Positions 49,300-60,853 are shown, counted from the first letter of the stretch. The stretch is DNA of 64,000 bases from Effrenium voratum (GCA_963377175.1 CAUJNA010003494.1:537256-601255); one strand, 5' to 3'. Program-made: numbers and translations. The notes: generated by a model not told the origin, from the sequence alone.

Positions 49300-49323
49300 A
49301 AAAGAGGGAGAAACCGCATGCAG

Positions 49324-49371
49324 GCGCTTCCAGCAGAGAGACGGAGGCGCCTGGTTGCCGCTTCGCTCGAG
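49324..49371 (+). CDS. Exon-like island (16 codons)
   Basis: Between GCATGCAG and GTCTCG, exactly 16 codons: ALPAERRRRLVAASLE. Helical, Arg-rich. Very short, so weak on its own. Confidence 0.3.
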
Positions 49372-49711
49372 GTCTCGGGGTGGGGGGTTCGTTCTGTTTT
49401 CGGGGAAACCGAAAGGGAAACCGTCTTTTTTGGAGTCCCAACTTGTTTGAGACCAGCCCAAGTTTGTTTTTGGACCATTTTAGTGGTACATCAAACAAGT
49501 TCCGACTATTTTGGGCCAATCTTGATGGGGACAAGTTACAGGCCACTCCACTCGATGGAGTCGATGTGGAAGTGAGGGGTTGGCTTCGAGTGAGTGTCAG
49601 ATCTCACTCGCAGGGCCGGACTGCGGTGGCCTTCCCAAAGTCCCCCACCACCGCGCCTGCCCTGCCCCGGGAGGCGGGAATCGATGGGTGTCGCTGGGGG
49701 TCGGGTCGGCC

Positions 49712-50062
49712 GTGGCTGGTGGGTTGGTGGGTTGGGTGGGTTGGGTGGGTGGGTGGGTGGGTTGGTTGGTTGGCTGGTTGGCTGGTTGCCTGGTTGGTTG
49801 GTTGGTTGGTTGGTTGGTTGGTTTGTTGGTTGGTTGCTTGCTTGGTTGGTTGGTTGGTTGGTGGGTGGGTGGGTTGGTGGGTTGGTGGGTTGGTTGCTTG
49901 GCTGGTGGATTGGTTGGTTGGCTGGCTGGTTGGCTGGCAGGCTGGTTGGTTGGTTGGTTGGGTGGGTGGGTGGGTGGATGGGTTGGTTCGTTGGTTCGTT
50001 GGTTCGTTGGTTCGTTGGTTCGTTGGTTCGTTGGTTCGTTGCTTGGTTGGTTGGTTGGCTGG

Positions 50063-50101
<39 letters not shown>

Positions 50102-50256
50102 GTTGGTTGGTTGCTCGGTTGCTCGGTTGCTCGGTTGCTCGGTTGCTCGGTTGCTCGGCCGCTCGGCCGCTCGGTTGCTCGGTTGCTCGGTTGCTCGGTT
50201 GCTCGGTTGCTTGGTTGCTCGCTCGCTCGCTCGCTCGCTCGCTCGCTCGCTCGCTC

Positions 50257-50293
<37 letters not shown>

Positions 50294-50330
50294 GTTGCTC
50301 TGTTGCTTGGTTGCTTGGTTGGTTGGTTCA
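49712..50330. repeat. Mosaic 4-bp-period array (GGTT, GGTTCGTT, GCTT, GCTCGGTT, GCTC)
   Basis: Consecutive blocks each homogenise a different unit: GGTT/GGTG (49712-49981), GGTTCGTT (49982-50040), GCTT (50062-50100), GCTCGGTT with a GCTCGGCC patch (50111-50210), GCTC (50216-50258), GCTT (50259-50292). The long open frames (LVGWLVGW; TNQPTNQ) follow from the period and lack coding value. Confidence 0.95.
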
Positions 50331-50669
50331 GGGTTTCCGAGCCATCTCCCTCTAAGATCCATTTACTTAAGCATATTTATGATTTTGCCTTGTTGGTTTT
50401 AAAGGCAATCAATCGCTACTGGCAATAGCTTTGTTTTTTCTAGGGCGCCTAAGCAAACGGAAGTTAAAGGGAACCTCCAAAAGTGACGATCGGTTCAATG
50501 GTAACGAACTAGTAAATTGTCGCCTCTCAAGGGGAGATGCAGTGACCCATGTGGTTCGTAAGGGAAAGCTCCAGGAAAATGAGAGGAACACCACGGGGTG
50601 CCCTATTCCTAGGTCTTTATGTCTATAGGTTACCCATGGGTTTAAGGGAAACCACACAAACAATGCGAA

Positions 50670-50716
50670 GCCATTTATGGGGGCTCCCTTTTTTTTTTTT
50701 GGGGGGGGGGGGGGTT
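50670..50716. repeat. T12-G14 homopolymer junction
   Basis: A T run directly followed by a G run. Confidence 0.9.
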
Positions 50717-51927
50717 AAGGAAAACCAAGACCAACTTGTTAAGATGTTCAGTGGCCTTCAGGGTTCCGTGGCAACATGAGTTGATTTGGGTGGAGGTTTC
50801 TTTGAGGGTCGCTTTTTCGGTTGGTTTAAGCTGAAACCAAACATTGACAACGGAAGCCGGCCCCCTAAAAACTACGAGCGCACACCCCATTTGGCTTGTT
50901 TTTGATGTTTTAGTCCGTGCCCTTATTTGGGGTTAAGATAAACCAGTGGGCCTTTTGTCATTTGTCGCTTTCGGATCTTGGGGGGGATTTGGATTTTCGA
51001 TGCCCGATGTGTTGCAGATCAGGGTTTCCGAGCCGTTTTCCTTTGAAGGCAACCTCCAACAGAGAGGTTATCGTTTTTCAATGGCAACTAGTAAATTGAT
51101 CAACTTTGCACGGGGGAATTCAGTGACCCATGCAGATGGTCCTCATGAAATATAGGGACTATAACGGCCGCACTGGAAGACGAAGGGACACCAACGGGAT
51201 TTCAATTCTACTTTCACTCTGGTGTCTTTTGGGCGGGCAGAAGACCTACTGAAGAATATCAGAGGAGCCGCCATCAGCACCCAGCTATACTAGAGATGGA
51301 CACCAGCTGGTAGCATCCATCCCAACTGGTGCAGGATTCTGTCCATCCAGGTGCGCTATTGTGCCTTAATATGATTTGGGGTAGACTCCTTTTACGCCTG
51401 GTTTGATGACTAAGGAGGTTCAAGCCAACATCGAGGCTTTGCCTGTGTAAAGAGACCTGCGGCGAGTGACCTTGGTTGCTAATTGGTCGCCTCGTTGCCG
51501 TTTTGGGCACACCTCAGGCCCTCAGGCGGGTTTGAGGGCCAATTTTCTGAGCAGTTCCGCTTTTTGGTTGGAATCAATGCCCCCTACAGACTACGGGGTA
51601 CCCGCCCATCACGGAACAAGAAGGCCCTTTCCGGACCTGTGGGTTGCATGTTGGCGGACGAGAGGAACATGGCGACCAATTTCAGTGGAGGGCCTGGGAC
51701 CCAATCCAAATCATACGGGCATGTCTTTTTTTGAGGGATAAACCCGTTTTTTGCTGGTGTTAAAAGGAACCCCAAAGGATAACTACATTTCTTTGGGGGA
51801 GGTCCCCTAAAAAAGATATACCCATATTTGGTGTGTATGTTTTTTCTTGCCGAAATGGCTTCGTCGGTCGTTTTCGGTAAGACCGGTCCCCCAAAACAAG
51901 CAGCGCAGGCCCTGTTCCTTGCGCCAG

Positions 51928-52031
51928 GTCGCGCCGGAGCTGGCAGAGCCCGCCGCGCCAGCGGCACCGGCGGCACCAGCGGAAGCGGCTCCGGCGGAAC
52001 CGGGGGTCGGCGCAGCCGAGCGACTTGGCTG
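51928..52031 (+). CDS. Exon-like island, Ala/Pro/Glu-rich
   Basis: Acceptor CTGTTCCTTGCGCCAG, donor GTGACC. It reads VAPELAEPAAPAAPAAPAEA then APAEPGVGAAERLGW with strong third-position G/C. A Gly/Ser/Arg alternative frame exists. Probably an interdomain linker. Confidence 0.35.
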
Positions 52032-52869
52032 GTGACCACTGCCATTGCTTAGGAAATATTTGTTGCCTTCCCTTGGGCTTTACTTTCTTTTGGGCTTTAA
52101 AGGGAACCTCTCGCTACTTGGACCTATGTTTGATTTGTGCCAGGGCGCTGAAGCAAATGGACGATCATTCTGTGGATGGACAAAATCCACTTGCTACCAG
52201 TTGACAGCCCATCATTCGAAGCCTTCCATCCTTCATAACTGGCGCGTTTTGTGAGCTTTGTCCATCTTGGTAACTTAATGTTGCTTGCGATCTTGCACAG
52301 TTCAATCTGGGATTCATTCTCATGGCAAGAACCTAGTTATCGAGATGGAATCAACAAGTTACCCCTTGAGTCGGCCAAGTTGTTCGGCCTTTCATGGAAA
52401 TATCGCTGTACATTTCTGGGCCAAACAACAAGCCAAACTCTTCGACTTTCGAATGCGAAAACTAAGGGCAAAGGGAGACGTTGAACTCTTTTTGGTTTTT
52501 TTTGGGGGTTGTGCCCATTCAGATTCAGCCATGCACAAGTTTGGACTCTTCCTGGCCAGTAGGTGAGCTTCCCCTCAATCTTGACCCCGGATTTAATGAA
52601 TTCGTTTTCCGGGACCTTCTCCAAGTGCTAAGTGAGCCGAATCTCTAGCACAATAGGAACTCGGTGGGATTTCTTGAATGGAAGGCGCGGGGTACGGGAA
52701 CTAGTGAAGCGGTTTCTTCTCATAAATCTTGGGCACCTTGTTCCCCGTGGGGGGCTCAAACATGTAGGGGTTGGTGTCCTGGTTTTTCTTTAGATACCAA
52801 AGGGGTCCACCATTTGGGAAACTCCCCAGTAAGTACAACATTGTGCTCGCATGCGGTAAGTTGGTTCAA

Positions 52870-53008
52870 TACTGTGGATGGACGAAATCCTACACCACGT
52901 TGCTACCATGGTTGAAACCACTGTTCGTTGGTATTTGCAGGGGAATCGAATCAGAAACCAGGGTTTCTGAATGGTGGTGCGAAACGGATGTCGCAACCAT
53001 CCATAGTA
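52870..53008 (+). repeat. CTGTGG MITE-like element
   Basis: TA-CTGTGGATGGACGAAATCC on the left; right end CGCAACCATCCATAG-TA, one base off. Confidence 0.75.
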
Positions 53009-53317
53009 GTACCCCGCAATTAAACTAATTCATGAACCGCCCTAGCACCGTAACTCCCGAGCCAATTTTGGACTTCCAAGAACGTGGGGGGGGGGTTCCG
53101 AATCCCAGGTTGACGAAGGTTAGCAAGGGACAATCCTCTTGCCACAAATGGGTGCGGATATTTGGTGTAGGGAACCCCCAAAATGGCTTCGGTTTTCCCT
53201 TTGGTGACCCCTTAAAACCATCCAAAAGGCGGTTTCCGCCCCAAAGAGACACCCAGATTGTGCCAGGTTTTGACTGTGGACCCCAGGAACATTACAATTT
53301 ACCTTTAGGCCAGGGTT

Positions 53318-53416
53318 CTTGGTGGCTCCCAGCCATCCCCTTTTAGTGTTTAGCGGTAGTTTCCATTTAACCCGCTAAAAGTTAAACTTTTAGCGGGGGA
53401 TCTGAGGGCAGCCCAG
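53318..53416. repeat. Palindrome-bearing dispersed repeat, best copy
   Basis: Contains a perfect 13+1+13 palindrome: CCCGCTAAAAGTT (53371-53383), A, AACTTTTAGCGGG (53385-53397). The flanks match the family consensus CTTGGTGGCTCCCAG and GGCAGCCCAG. Confidence 0.9.
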
Positions 53417-53734
53417 GGTTTACCTTTGATATCAGGGGGCCTTTTGAAGCAGTGACGTTCCATAGTGGGAGGGTGTCCTCCAAAATGATTTTGTTTCAGG
53501 GTAGAGATATGGACCAGATTCTGAACATATTCATTGTTGTGTACCCCGGACGTGGGGCAAGGAAAAACTTGTTTTCATGACGCAGTCTCAAACAAGACGA
53601 ATGGCATTTTTAACCCAGTCTTCACGAAGTGTGTGCAGTACTTGTCGAGTATGTTTGTATCCTACAACTACAAGGCCTTGAGACAACATTTACAGGTTGA
53701 CCGTTTTTTGGTCTAAGGTTTCCGCACAAACCGA

Positions 53735-54160
53735 TTGCCTTTTGGACAACATGTAGCCCCCAAAGCAGCAGAGTCAGGCCCGTTGCGTGATCGCATCAAA
53801 TTGAGTTGTGGGAGGACGCAGCAAAAGCAAATCACTACCCGAATGAGATCGCCTCAGCAGGCTTGTGTTTGTTGGTTGAAGTTGCCATCGTTGGGTCATG
53901 TCAAAGGAGACATACAGAATGCATGCGATTTCAGTCCAGTGGGAACACAGCATCCAATCGTACGCAAGAAGTTCAGGACAAAGTTCCACGCAGGACAATG
54001 TGCTGCGCCGTGAGGGGAAACAGGAAGCCGCCATACGGGGCCCCGAGTTTGAGACAAGCCCACCTGATGAAGTTAGACGTGCCGCCGAGAGGCGAGCGCC
54101 AAGTTGACTAAGCAGAGCCAAGAAGCGTTCGCTCTTGATCGCCCCCCCCCCCCCCACCCC
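53735..54160. other. Region open in several frames, possible decayed coding DNA
   Basis: Both strands keep frames of 90-127 codons. On +, MWEDAAKANHYPNEIASAGL and CWLKLPSLGHVKGDIQNACD are the most protein-like. No family is recognised and the frames overlap, so at most one can be real. Confidence 0.2.
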
Positions 54161-54223
54161 CGTATAAATGAGTCAGCGTTCCTCAAGCATAGGCGCCAAA
54201 TTGTATGGAGATGTAGGAGGTCT

Positions 54224-54420
54224 CTGGCGGGCCGCGGCTCAGCTTTGTCCCAGTGATCAAGTGTCAGCTCGATGTCCTGAAGCCGGTTGGCTCAGGTCGG
54301 CACAGGCTGGACGTGGCAGGGTTGTGTCGCGCCGGCCGTGCGCAGCTGCTACCCGCTTTTGAAGCCCTTCACTGCCGTGCTGAGGATCCCTTTCAAGTAG
54401 GGCGCCCCCTACTCCCATCT
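54224..54420 (+). pseudogene. Open segment without start, Leu/Ala-rich
   Basis: After a TAG, one frame reads RLSFVPVIKCQLDVLKPVGS, GRHRLDVAGLCRAGRAQLLP and AFEALHCRAEDPFQVG. It resembles folded protein but has no Met start, and two other frames are also partly open. Confidence 0.2.
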
Positions 54421-55323
54421 GTTACTTAACTTCCCCACTCGCCATTATTTGCAAGGCCCAAGACATATCGCGCGTGGGCAGCGAAGGGGCCAACAACCTT
54501 GGCATTGTCTCCATTAGCTTGGAAGAACCCCTCATGAAGCTCTTGCGCACCTCCGTTGTTGCTTGCTTTTCCTTGGGTTGTGCCGGCCAACGGCCGGCCT
54601 TGTGTTTCAAGTTTGAAGACAGCGTGCTGCGCGCAACGCGCTTTTCTCGCCCAGTCACGCCCTGTGGCCATTTAGACCCAATTGGCTCGGCCCCTAAGGC
54701 TGCAAGTTGAAACCACATGATGCGAACCAAAGTTAAATATGAAATTCCAGTGGGGGTGTTGGAGAAAGGAGTGTTTCCAGTGAGGCCGTGTACGAAATAT
54801 TTGTGGTGTTGCCTCTACACCAATGGTGTGGGAAGAGCCGTTAGTACTCTCTCGCTCGCCAGCAGAAGGCCTGGCTCGATAAAAATCATTGTTCTAGAGT
54901 TTGTATATTAGACAAAGGAACATTGCTGCTGGGAGCCTCCAACGTTTCTGAGAAATTCCCCATTGGTCGACTTCAGTTTATGTTCGGCCTCTTTCTAAGG
55001 AGGGCTAAATATGTTGGGAAGACTATGTGGACCAGTCCCTGTTTTCGGTGTGCCCCAGGTTTGGGGCAAGTTTTCTGGAGTTGGCGAGCAGGAGCCAGAG
55101 GTGACCTTGGACGGGCAGCAGGCGGAGTCCTTTTGAGCGCCCCGGCACAAAGGCCCACCGACGGTCTACTTATTTGATCCTAGTTTTTTTTGCTTGGAGG
55201 AGAGTCCCTCTTTTCGGGGGTAGAGCCCCTGCTCCTTTTTGTGGTGGGAGGACTTTTTTTTGTGGCAAGGGGGGGGCAGGGGGGTGTGGGAAGAAGATGG
55301 AAAGTAACAAAGCAAACGGAAGC
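54421..55323. other. Weak coding signals only
   Basis: 54474-54710 (+) and 54426-54671 (-) are overlapping open frames of about 80 codons with no family. At 55091-55137, after GAGCAG, a short frame reads EPEVTLDGQQAESF and stops, compatible with a terminal exon but too short to support alone. Confidence 0.2.
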
Positions 55324-55342
55324 AGTTGAGCCAAAATGGCCT
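55324..55342 (-). other. Second spliced-leader relic (minus strand)
   Basis: On the minus strand, GCCATTTTGGCTCAA (15 contiguous bases of the leader) is preceded by GTAG with one extra G, so the 5' part also matches apart from that insertion. Downstream on the minus strand the frame is open but Pro/Lys/Ser-rich and homopolymer-laden, so the retroposed gene, if any, is badly decayed. Confidence 0.55.
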
Positions 55343-55746
55343 ACTTTATGAGGAAAGGGTTTGGTCCCTTTGCATTGGTTTCCGAATAGGGATTGTAGAT
55401 TAGGATTTGCCCATCTTCCATTTTCGATCATGGGACAGCCCGTTGGTTTTGTTCTGTTTGTTGTTTGGTTGGCTGAAAACAAGCTTTCGTTTTTGCTTTG
55501 CCTTGCCTTGCCTTTCTTGCTGGTTTTAGACATGACCTCTCCGTGGCCAATTCAGAACGAGTTCCCGCTAAAACGGTATTAGGTTGGACAAATGCGCGGA
55601 ACGCTGTCCGAAGTCCGCACTGCTATCAAACTCCATCGATAGGTGCCACAAGCTGTGCGATGTTGAGAAGCGTCACAGAAGACATGGCCGAAACCACACA
55701 ACACTAACTTTCCCAAGACCCAAGACCCACAAAGGAGTATCACCAT

Positions 55747-55770
55747 GCTTTTGGGGGGGGGGGGGGGGCG
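55747..55770. repeat. Poly-G run
   Basis: G18 followed by GC-rich sequence; length uncertain. Confidence 0.8.
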
Positions 55771-56334
55771 GCCGGGGGCCAAAAAAGGCAAACCCAATTA
55801 GTCGTTTAAAGGTTAGGGGTGATTTGTTATTTATTCTTGAGAAACCAATCCAAATCCCGAGCTCTGGGTGACCTGATCTTTTTTCCAGCCAGGACCCTCC
55901 TATTCCATAAGGTACGACTTAGACCCGGGGTCGACATTCACTTGAAATTCTGACTGAGTTCCCCCCTGAAAAGATCTAGCATTGTGTAGATTCAATAGAA
56001 AGCAGTTGGACTTCCGGCGTCCGACAGCCGCCAAGCCAAAATCGTCCAAGGCAGCCTACAGAACCTCAACTGGGTCCGCCAAAAAGTCTAACGGGACACT
56101 ATAGACCAGTACTGTTTACAGAATTACCTTTGGGCTCCGACGGCATAGATTTACCTTCCCAGGGAGCCTACAACCCCAACATCCTCACCGGGGGTTTCTT
56201 TTGAAACCACCCAAAAAGGGATACCAACTCAAAACATACGCACCCAACTGGAGGGAAGCAAAAAAAACTCCAGGCGTCCTATCTCACGTTTCCGCCGGAG
56301 AAAAAAAAAAACAAAAAAAACGGCTCACTCCCAG
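55771..56334. other. No gene seen
   Basis: Intron-like, with an A12/A8 run at 56300-56320. Confidence 0.4.
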
Positions 56335-56447
56335 GACTTTTGTCACGCGGGACCCGAGCGCGACGAAGCGATGCTGAGCGGGTTGGAGTTTGGTGCATGC
56401 GCATGGCCCGCCCTTGCGGCGCTTGCGGCAAGAATCGCGCATTCAGG
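56335..56447 (+). CDS. Exon-like island
   Basis: Acceptor CTCACTCCCAG, donor GTGTCA. It reads DFCHAGPERDEAMLSGLEFG then ACAWPALAALAARIAHS, an Ala/Leu-rich helix at the end. GC-rich against AT-rich flanks. A CTGTGG element starts 13 bp downstream. Confidence 0.4.
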
Positions 56448-56459
56448 GTGTCAATGTAC

Positions 56460-56552
56460 TACTGTGGGTCATTTTTTGTTGGTGGTTACACGGAAGACCA
56501 TCATTCCAGGCTTTTCTTAGGTGGTGCAGGTTTTTTTTGTCCATCCACAGTA
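56460..56552 (+). repeat. CTGTGG MITE-like element, internally shortened
   Basis: TA-CTGTGGGTC left, TTTTGTCCATCCACAG-TA right, with most of the left interior missing. Confidence 0.7.
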
Positions 56553-57767
56553 CCTCACTTCTCTTGGATCAAGTCTTTTTTTGTTTTTTGGTTCCGTCCT
56601 TTTTTCGGTCCAGGGGCCGCAAAAAACATTCAGTTGTTTTGCAATCACAAACCAAGGATTGTGAAGACTAGATGCATTGTTGGAAGCTCCCATTCTCTGT
56701 GAGTGGGCAAGGGAATCCCTCTTAAAATCACACGGCAACAGGGACGGCCCAGTTTGGTATCACGCAAGGGGTTATTTACCACAATGGCTGGATTCATTGG
56801 GGTCTCAGGATCTGGAACGGGCTTGCATCTTCGGGTCGACTAAGGTTGGGTCACTGACACTTACTTTTGAGGGGGTGTTTCCCTTTGAACCACTTGGGCA
56901 ATTTTGAGGATGTCGCTTGAATCAACCTCTTGCCTTGTTTAGGACCCTCCCGCAAAAAAGGGTGGTTTCCCTTTGGTTTCCCAATCCCGAACTGAGTGCC
57001 ATCAAAGAATCAAAGAAGGACTCAACGACGCATCAGCTTGGGCTGCAGCACGGGCCGGATCTTGCAGATCGCGTAAGCCGCAAGAATAGCACTGGCTGAG
57101 AGGCACGAGAATGGTCATTTGTTTTCCTTTTTTTATCGGAGTTTCCTGAGCACATGTTCTTTGTATGCTAAGGTTGGGACGAATCCCAGCAAAACACCCC
57201 CCTTCATAGGACGGGCTTCTTCATCCCCATTCCGGAAGGCCCACGATGTAGGTGAGACGGGCAATTGACTCCTAAACCGGAAACAAGGAATCACCAGGCA
57301 AGGAATACCACAGAACGGGAAAGGGTGCCAAACTTGGCCTCACCTTGAGGTGCACCACGAAAATATGTCGGACTCTCGCAACCGGGGATTCATCACTGTT
57401 GGAAAGAAACACCCCTATTATTTATGGACGTTTTTTTTTTTTTTGCGGGGTCAACATTAGCGGCGTTTACCAACAGTTCTAGTGCTACCTTCCCCATTCT
57501 TTCGAGGGATCCTTCTTTCTAGACATCTCCGGAAACCCAGGGAAACGAAAAAGGCCAGTTTTTGAAAAGAACGATGGTGGAAAAGAATGGACAAGGAATC
57601 AACCCATAGACTTGACTGCTACTGGGTTGGACCTTTAGACTTTATTTTTGGGAAATCAAGGGGTTTTCCACTAAACACCCAAAAAGTTAAACTTTTTGCA
57701 GGGGGCTCAACAGCAACCAAGTAGAACAGTTTAGAGACTTGGCCATGGCCCGTCGAAGAAATTTCAG

Positions 57768-57872
57768 CGATCGGCAGCCAACTCCATGCCCGTGCGCCGA
57801 TTCTGCCGCACCTTCCAACGGAACTTCGATGCGCAGCGAAGTTCGGAGCTGAGCAAAAGCGAACGCGCGCGC
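57768..57872 (+). CDS. Candidate exon A of a multi-exon gene
   Basis: 35 codons between AATTTCAG and GTCTTT: RSAANSMPVRRFCRTFQRNF then DAQRSSELSKSERAR. Exact codon multiple. Basic and helical. With the next two candidate exons it forms a chain of phase-0 exons, the best gene model outside the retrotransposon. The protein family is not recognised. Confidence 0.45.
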
Positions 57873-57999
57873 GTCTTTCTTTCGGGGAACCCCAGTTTGC
57901 TGCGTGTCCTTTTGGTTTCCCCTGAACACCACGACAAAAAGGGGAGCAACTCAAGAAAGACATGCTGAAATGGAAAACGATCGCGAGCTCGTGTTCCAG

Positions 58000-58110
58000 T
58001 TCCGAAGGGATGTCAGACCCCGCCGGGAAGAGCTTTCGACATCCTTAAAGGAGCCAATGGTTCAGCGGATCCTCTCTTTGAGTTCCCCACACAGGAGAGG
58101 AGGAAGCGGG
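58000..58110 (+). CDS. Candidate exon B of a multi-exon gene
   Basis: 37 codons between GTGTTCCAG and GTATAT: FRRDVRPRREELSTSLKEPM then VQRILSLSSPHRRGGSG. The 127-bp intron before it is GT-AG and is made of the TTTTGGTTTCCC repeat family. Confidence 0.45.
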
Positions 58111-58588
58111 GTATATAAATACCCTTTGCATTTATATATGTATAGATGTATGCATATGGCGGCTGTATGTACTGTCAACCTAGTGGTTTGGGGGGCAGTG
58201 GGAAGTTAGCCGGATACTGGGCTTGTTAAAGTGAACATGTTGAGCGGTTCACTTTTCATGGTGGTTTCCGTTCCTTTTTTAGGATGTCACTTCAATGTAC
58301 CCACCAAAGATTCCGGCTCACCTCCCTGGGCATTCGGGGCCACCAAACGTGCTTGTTTCGATTCCCCAAAGGGTATGCGGTACACTCGGTCCAGATTCAT
58401 CCCCACCTGGGCTGCGGGGTTCTCTTCATTTGGCTGTGGGTCAAAACCAATGGGATCCCATTTTGGGGGATTGGTGCACCACCCATTTTAGGCTTTATTT
58501 TAGCGGGGATTGGGATGTTCACTGGGGCTACGAAGTGGCTTTTGATGTTGACCCATGGCCATTTAATGTGGGAGCGTCGCCTTCGCAG

Positions 58589-58666
58589 ATCTTTCCCTTT
58601 CCCAACAAGAAGTTTATCTTCAACCTGACGCACATCCTGCTCTTCGCCATCCTGATCTCGCCCGGG
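58589..58666 (+). CDS. Candidate exon C, hydrophobic segment
   Basis: 26 codons between CCTTCGCAG and a GC donor (GCTTGG): IFPFPNKKFIFNLTHILLFA then ILISPG. Nearly every third position is G or C, in sharp contrast to the flanks. The core (LTHILLFAILI) suits a membrane helix. Confidence 0.5.
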
Positions 58667-58802
58667 GCTTGGGAAGAAAGCCTAGAAACTTGGGCGTGGC
58701 TCAATATTAAGCAGGGGGGTTACGCAGGTTTTGGTCCATGTTTCCACTTCGCAGGTTCCATTTTGATACCGGTTTGACCCACAGCCAATAGTTGTCAGCC
58801 TT

Positions 58803-58918
58803 CTTGGCGGATTCCAGCCGGCCCCCTAAGGCTTTGAGGTGTTCAGTGTTTAGTAGTTAGGTTTTCATTGGACCCACTAAAAGTCAATCGTTTAGCAGGG
58901 GATCTGAGCACAGCTCAG
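58803..58918. repeat. Palindrome-bearing dispersed repeat, diverged
   Basis: CTTGGCGGATTCCAGCC start, CCCACTAAAAGTC centre, GAGCACAGCTCAG end. Confidence 0.65.
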
Positions 58919-60077
58919 CTTCGGCAAAGGGGCCACATGTCTGGCCTAGTGCAAAGATGGTTTTTTGGGGGGGAACCCTGCAGTCGTTCCAAGTTGGTCC
59001 TTTGCTCTCGAATCAGACTACGTGAGCTCAGTGCGCTCATATGTATTTTGGTTCCCATAGCCACTGAGTCAAGTGAGATGGCACATTCGCCATTTCAGTG
59101 GGACAGTTGCAGTAAGAGAGAACATTTCTTTAGAGGGCCAATCATCCCCACAAAACAATTGCGACTCGTCTATGTTCGGTGCAATGGCTAAACATGTGAA
59201 GAGTTGCTTTGGCAATTCCTTGGGTAGACGATGCAAGCGTTGCACATCTACAGGCGCTGGGTCCGTTCCTTCAGTTGCCATGGCGGAAGACTCCCAAACA
59301 TGGCGATCGATTCAGAGCAAACCACCTGTAAATTGATCAACTTTGATTTGAGGAAATCCTGTGACCTCTGTCAAAATGGAGGGAGTCCTTGAATCAGCTC
59401 CGAGACCCGAACTGCTTTGGATAGGGATGGTTTCCCGATTGGGATACAGGGCTACAAATCCCCAAATTTTCGGGGGCGCCACTGGCTGCACCAGGTCCAA
59501 CAAACTGTTTGACAATTTCCCAGAATCATGATGCCAGTTGATCCCAATGGACGGGACATGAACGTAATGTCGCAAGAGGCAGAACCACAGAGACATGATG
59601 CCGCTATGAATGCTGCTATGTAAGGCTTCTACAGGCACCGCATCATTGAAACTGTGCACATAGAAGGAGCGTAGTGCTATGAATGCGATTTCTCTGGTTT
59701 TGCAGTCGCAGGCATGTAATTATGAAATGATTATGATTCATGATCATCTACACGGAATTGACAAACTACTGCACTTGGGATTGATCACGCCCAGTGAATG
59801 CTTTGCTAGGAGAAACCAAGTGCCAAGTGCCAGCAGGGGGCACAATTCCTTTTACTTGGGTAAGTAAAGAGCATGGCTAAACTGAAATGTAGGAATTGTG
59901 GCATCGACGTTCACCCAACTGCAAGAGTGAAGCGACAGATAAAACAAGGGAACCCTTTCTGCAATGGCAATGGGTACGCTCACCCAAAGACACGGGCTTG
60001 CCTCTGGAATTCCGCGCAGATGGGGCTTTCTTGGGCTGGCAAAGCGGTGACCCTTTTCTGGATGGTTTCCTACTCGT
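58919..60077. other. No gene seen
   Basis: Short open frames only; no repeat family is strongly represented. Confidence 0.35.
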
Positions 60078-60183
60078 CCTGCGGATGGACAAAATCCTGC
60101 ACGAGTTGGTAGTTGGCTTATCCCAATATTGAAAGGGTTTCATCTATCCCAACTGGTGCGAAATGGATTTTGCCCACCCACAT
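60078..60183 (+). repeat. Diverged relative of the CTGTGG element
   Basis: Left GCGGATGGACAAAATCCTGC, right TGCGAAATGGATTTTGCCCA; the interior differs from the main family (GTTGGTAGTTGG, TATCCCAACTGG). A similar interior occurs near 51305-51350. Confidence 0.5.
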
Positions 60184-60512
60184 GAAGATTCATTGCCAAG
60201 TGTCAAATGTCTGCAACTCTGTTGGGTCGATGGTTTGTGATAGTTTTGGTCTAGAATCCGTGGTTGGCGCAACTTGGATTCTGAATTCGGATCCAAGCAG
60301 AACCCATCCTTTTTCGGAGGGTCCCCCTCCCAAAGTGCTCTGAACTCCCGCTCAAAACCCTGGGGGTGCTCTCCCGAGAAAAGGAACAGCGAAAGGAACG
60401 ACCGAGAGGCAGGGGGTTTCCTCCTCGGGTTTACTTGGGGATGGACCGCGGGACCATTCAACACTTTGGGCCCGAGGAGTCCCATTCAGCAGAGGAAAAG
60501 GGACCAGGGGTT

Positions 60513-60619
60513 CTACTGTGGCTGGAGGGTTTTCCATCAACCGCACCTAAGAAACCGTGGCTGAAACCAGTCTTTGTGGGTATTTACAGGGGGGGAGGAT
60601 TTCGTGCATCCACTGTATT
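60513..60619 (+). repeat. Diverged CTGTGG MITE-like element
   Basis: TACTGTGGCTGGAGG, then ACCTAAGAAACCGTGGCTGA, then GGATTTCGTGCATCCACTG-TA. Confidence 0.6.
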
Positions 60620-60853
60620 ATCATATTCCCACTTAGATGTCCATGTTCGGAAGGGGTCACATATTGGAGTTGCATGTTGTCATTCAACAATCCTGCAAGT
60701 ACATGGGAGGGTTTTAGGAGGACTTCCGTCGCATTCAGAAGGTCTCCTACGCAGATTGTCCGGACACTGGGTTTTGCAAAACCAATCTTGTAATCCCTAT
60801 GCCAGATGTTAGGGTTTCTTTATCCTCGTTTTACTTGTGTCCCATTACGGATT

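Noticed and set aside
49380..50428. Open frames of 250-340 codons reading LVGWLVGW, LLACLLAC or TNQPTNQ
   Set aside because: Products of the 4-bp-period mosaic array; several frames on both strands are open together.
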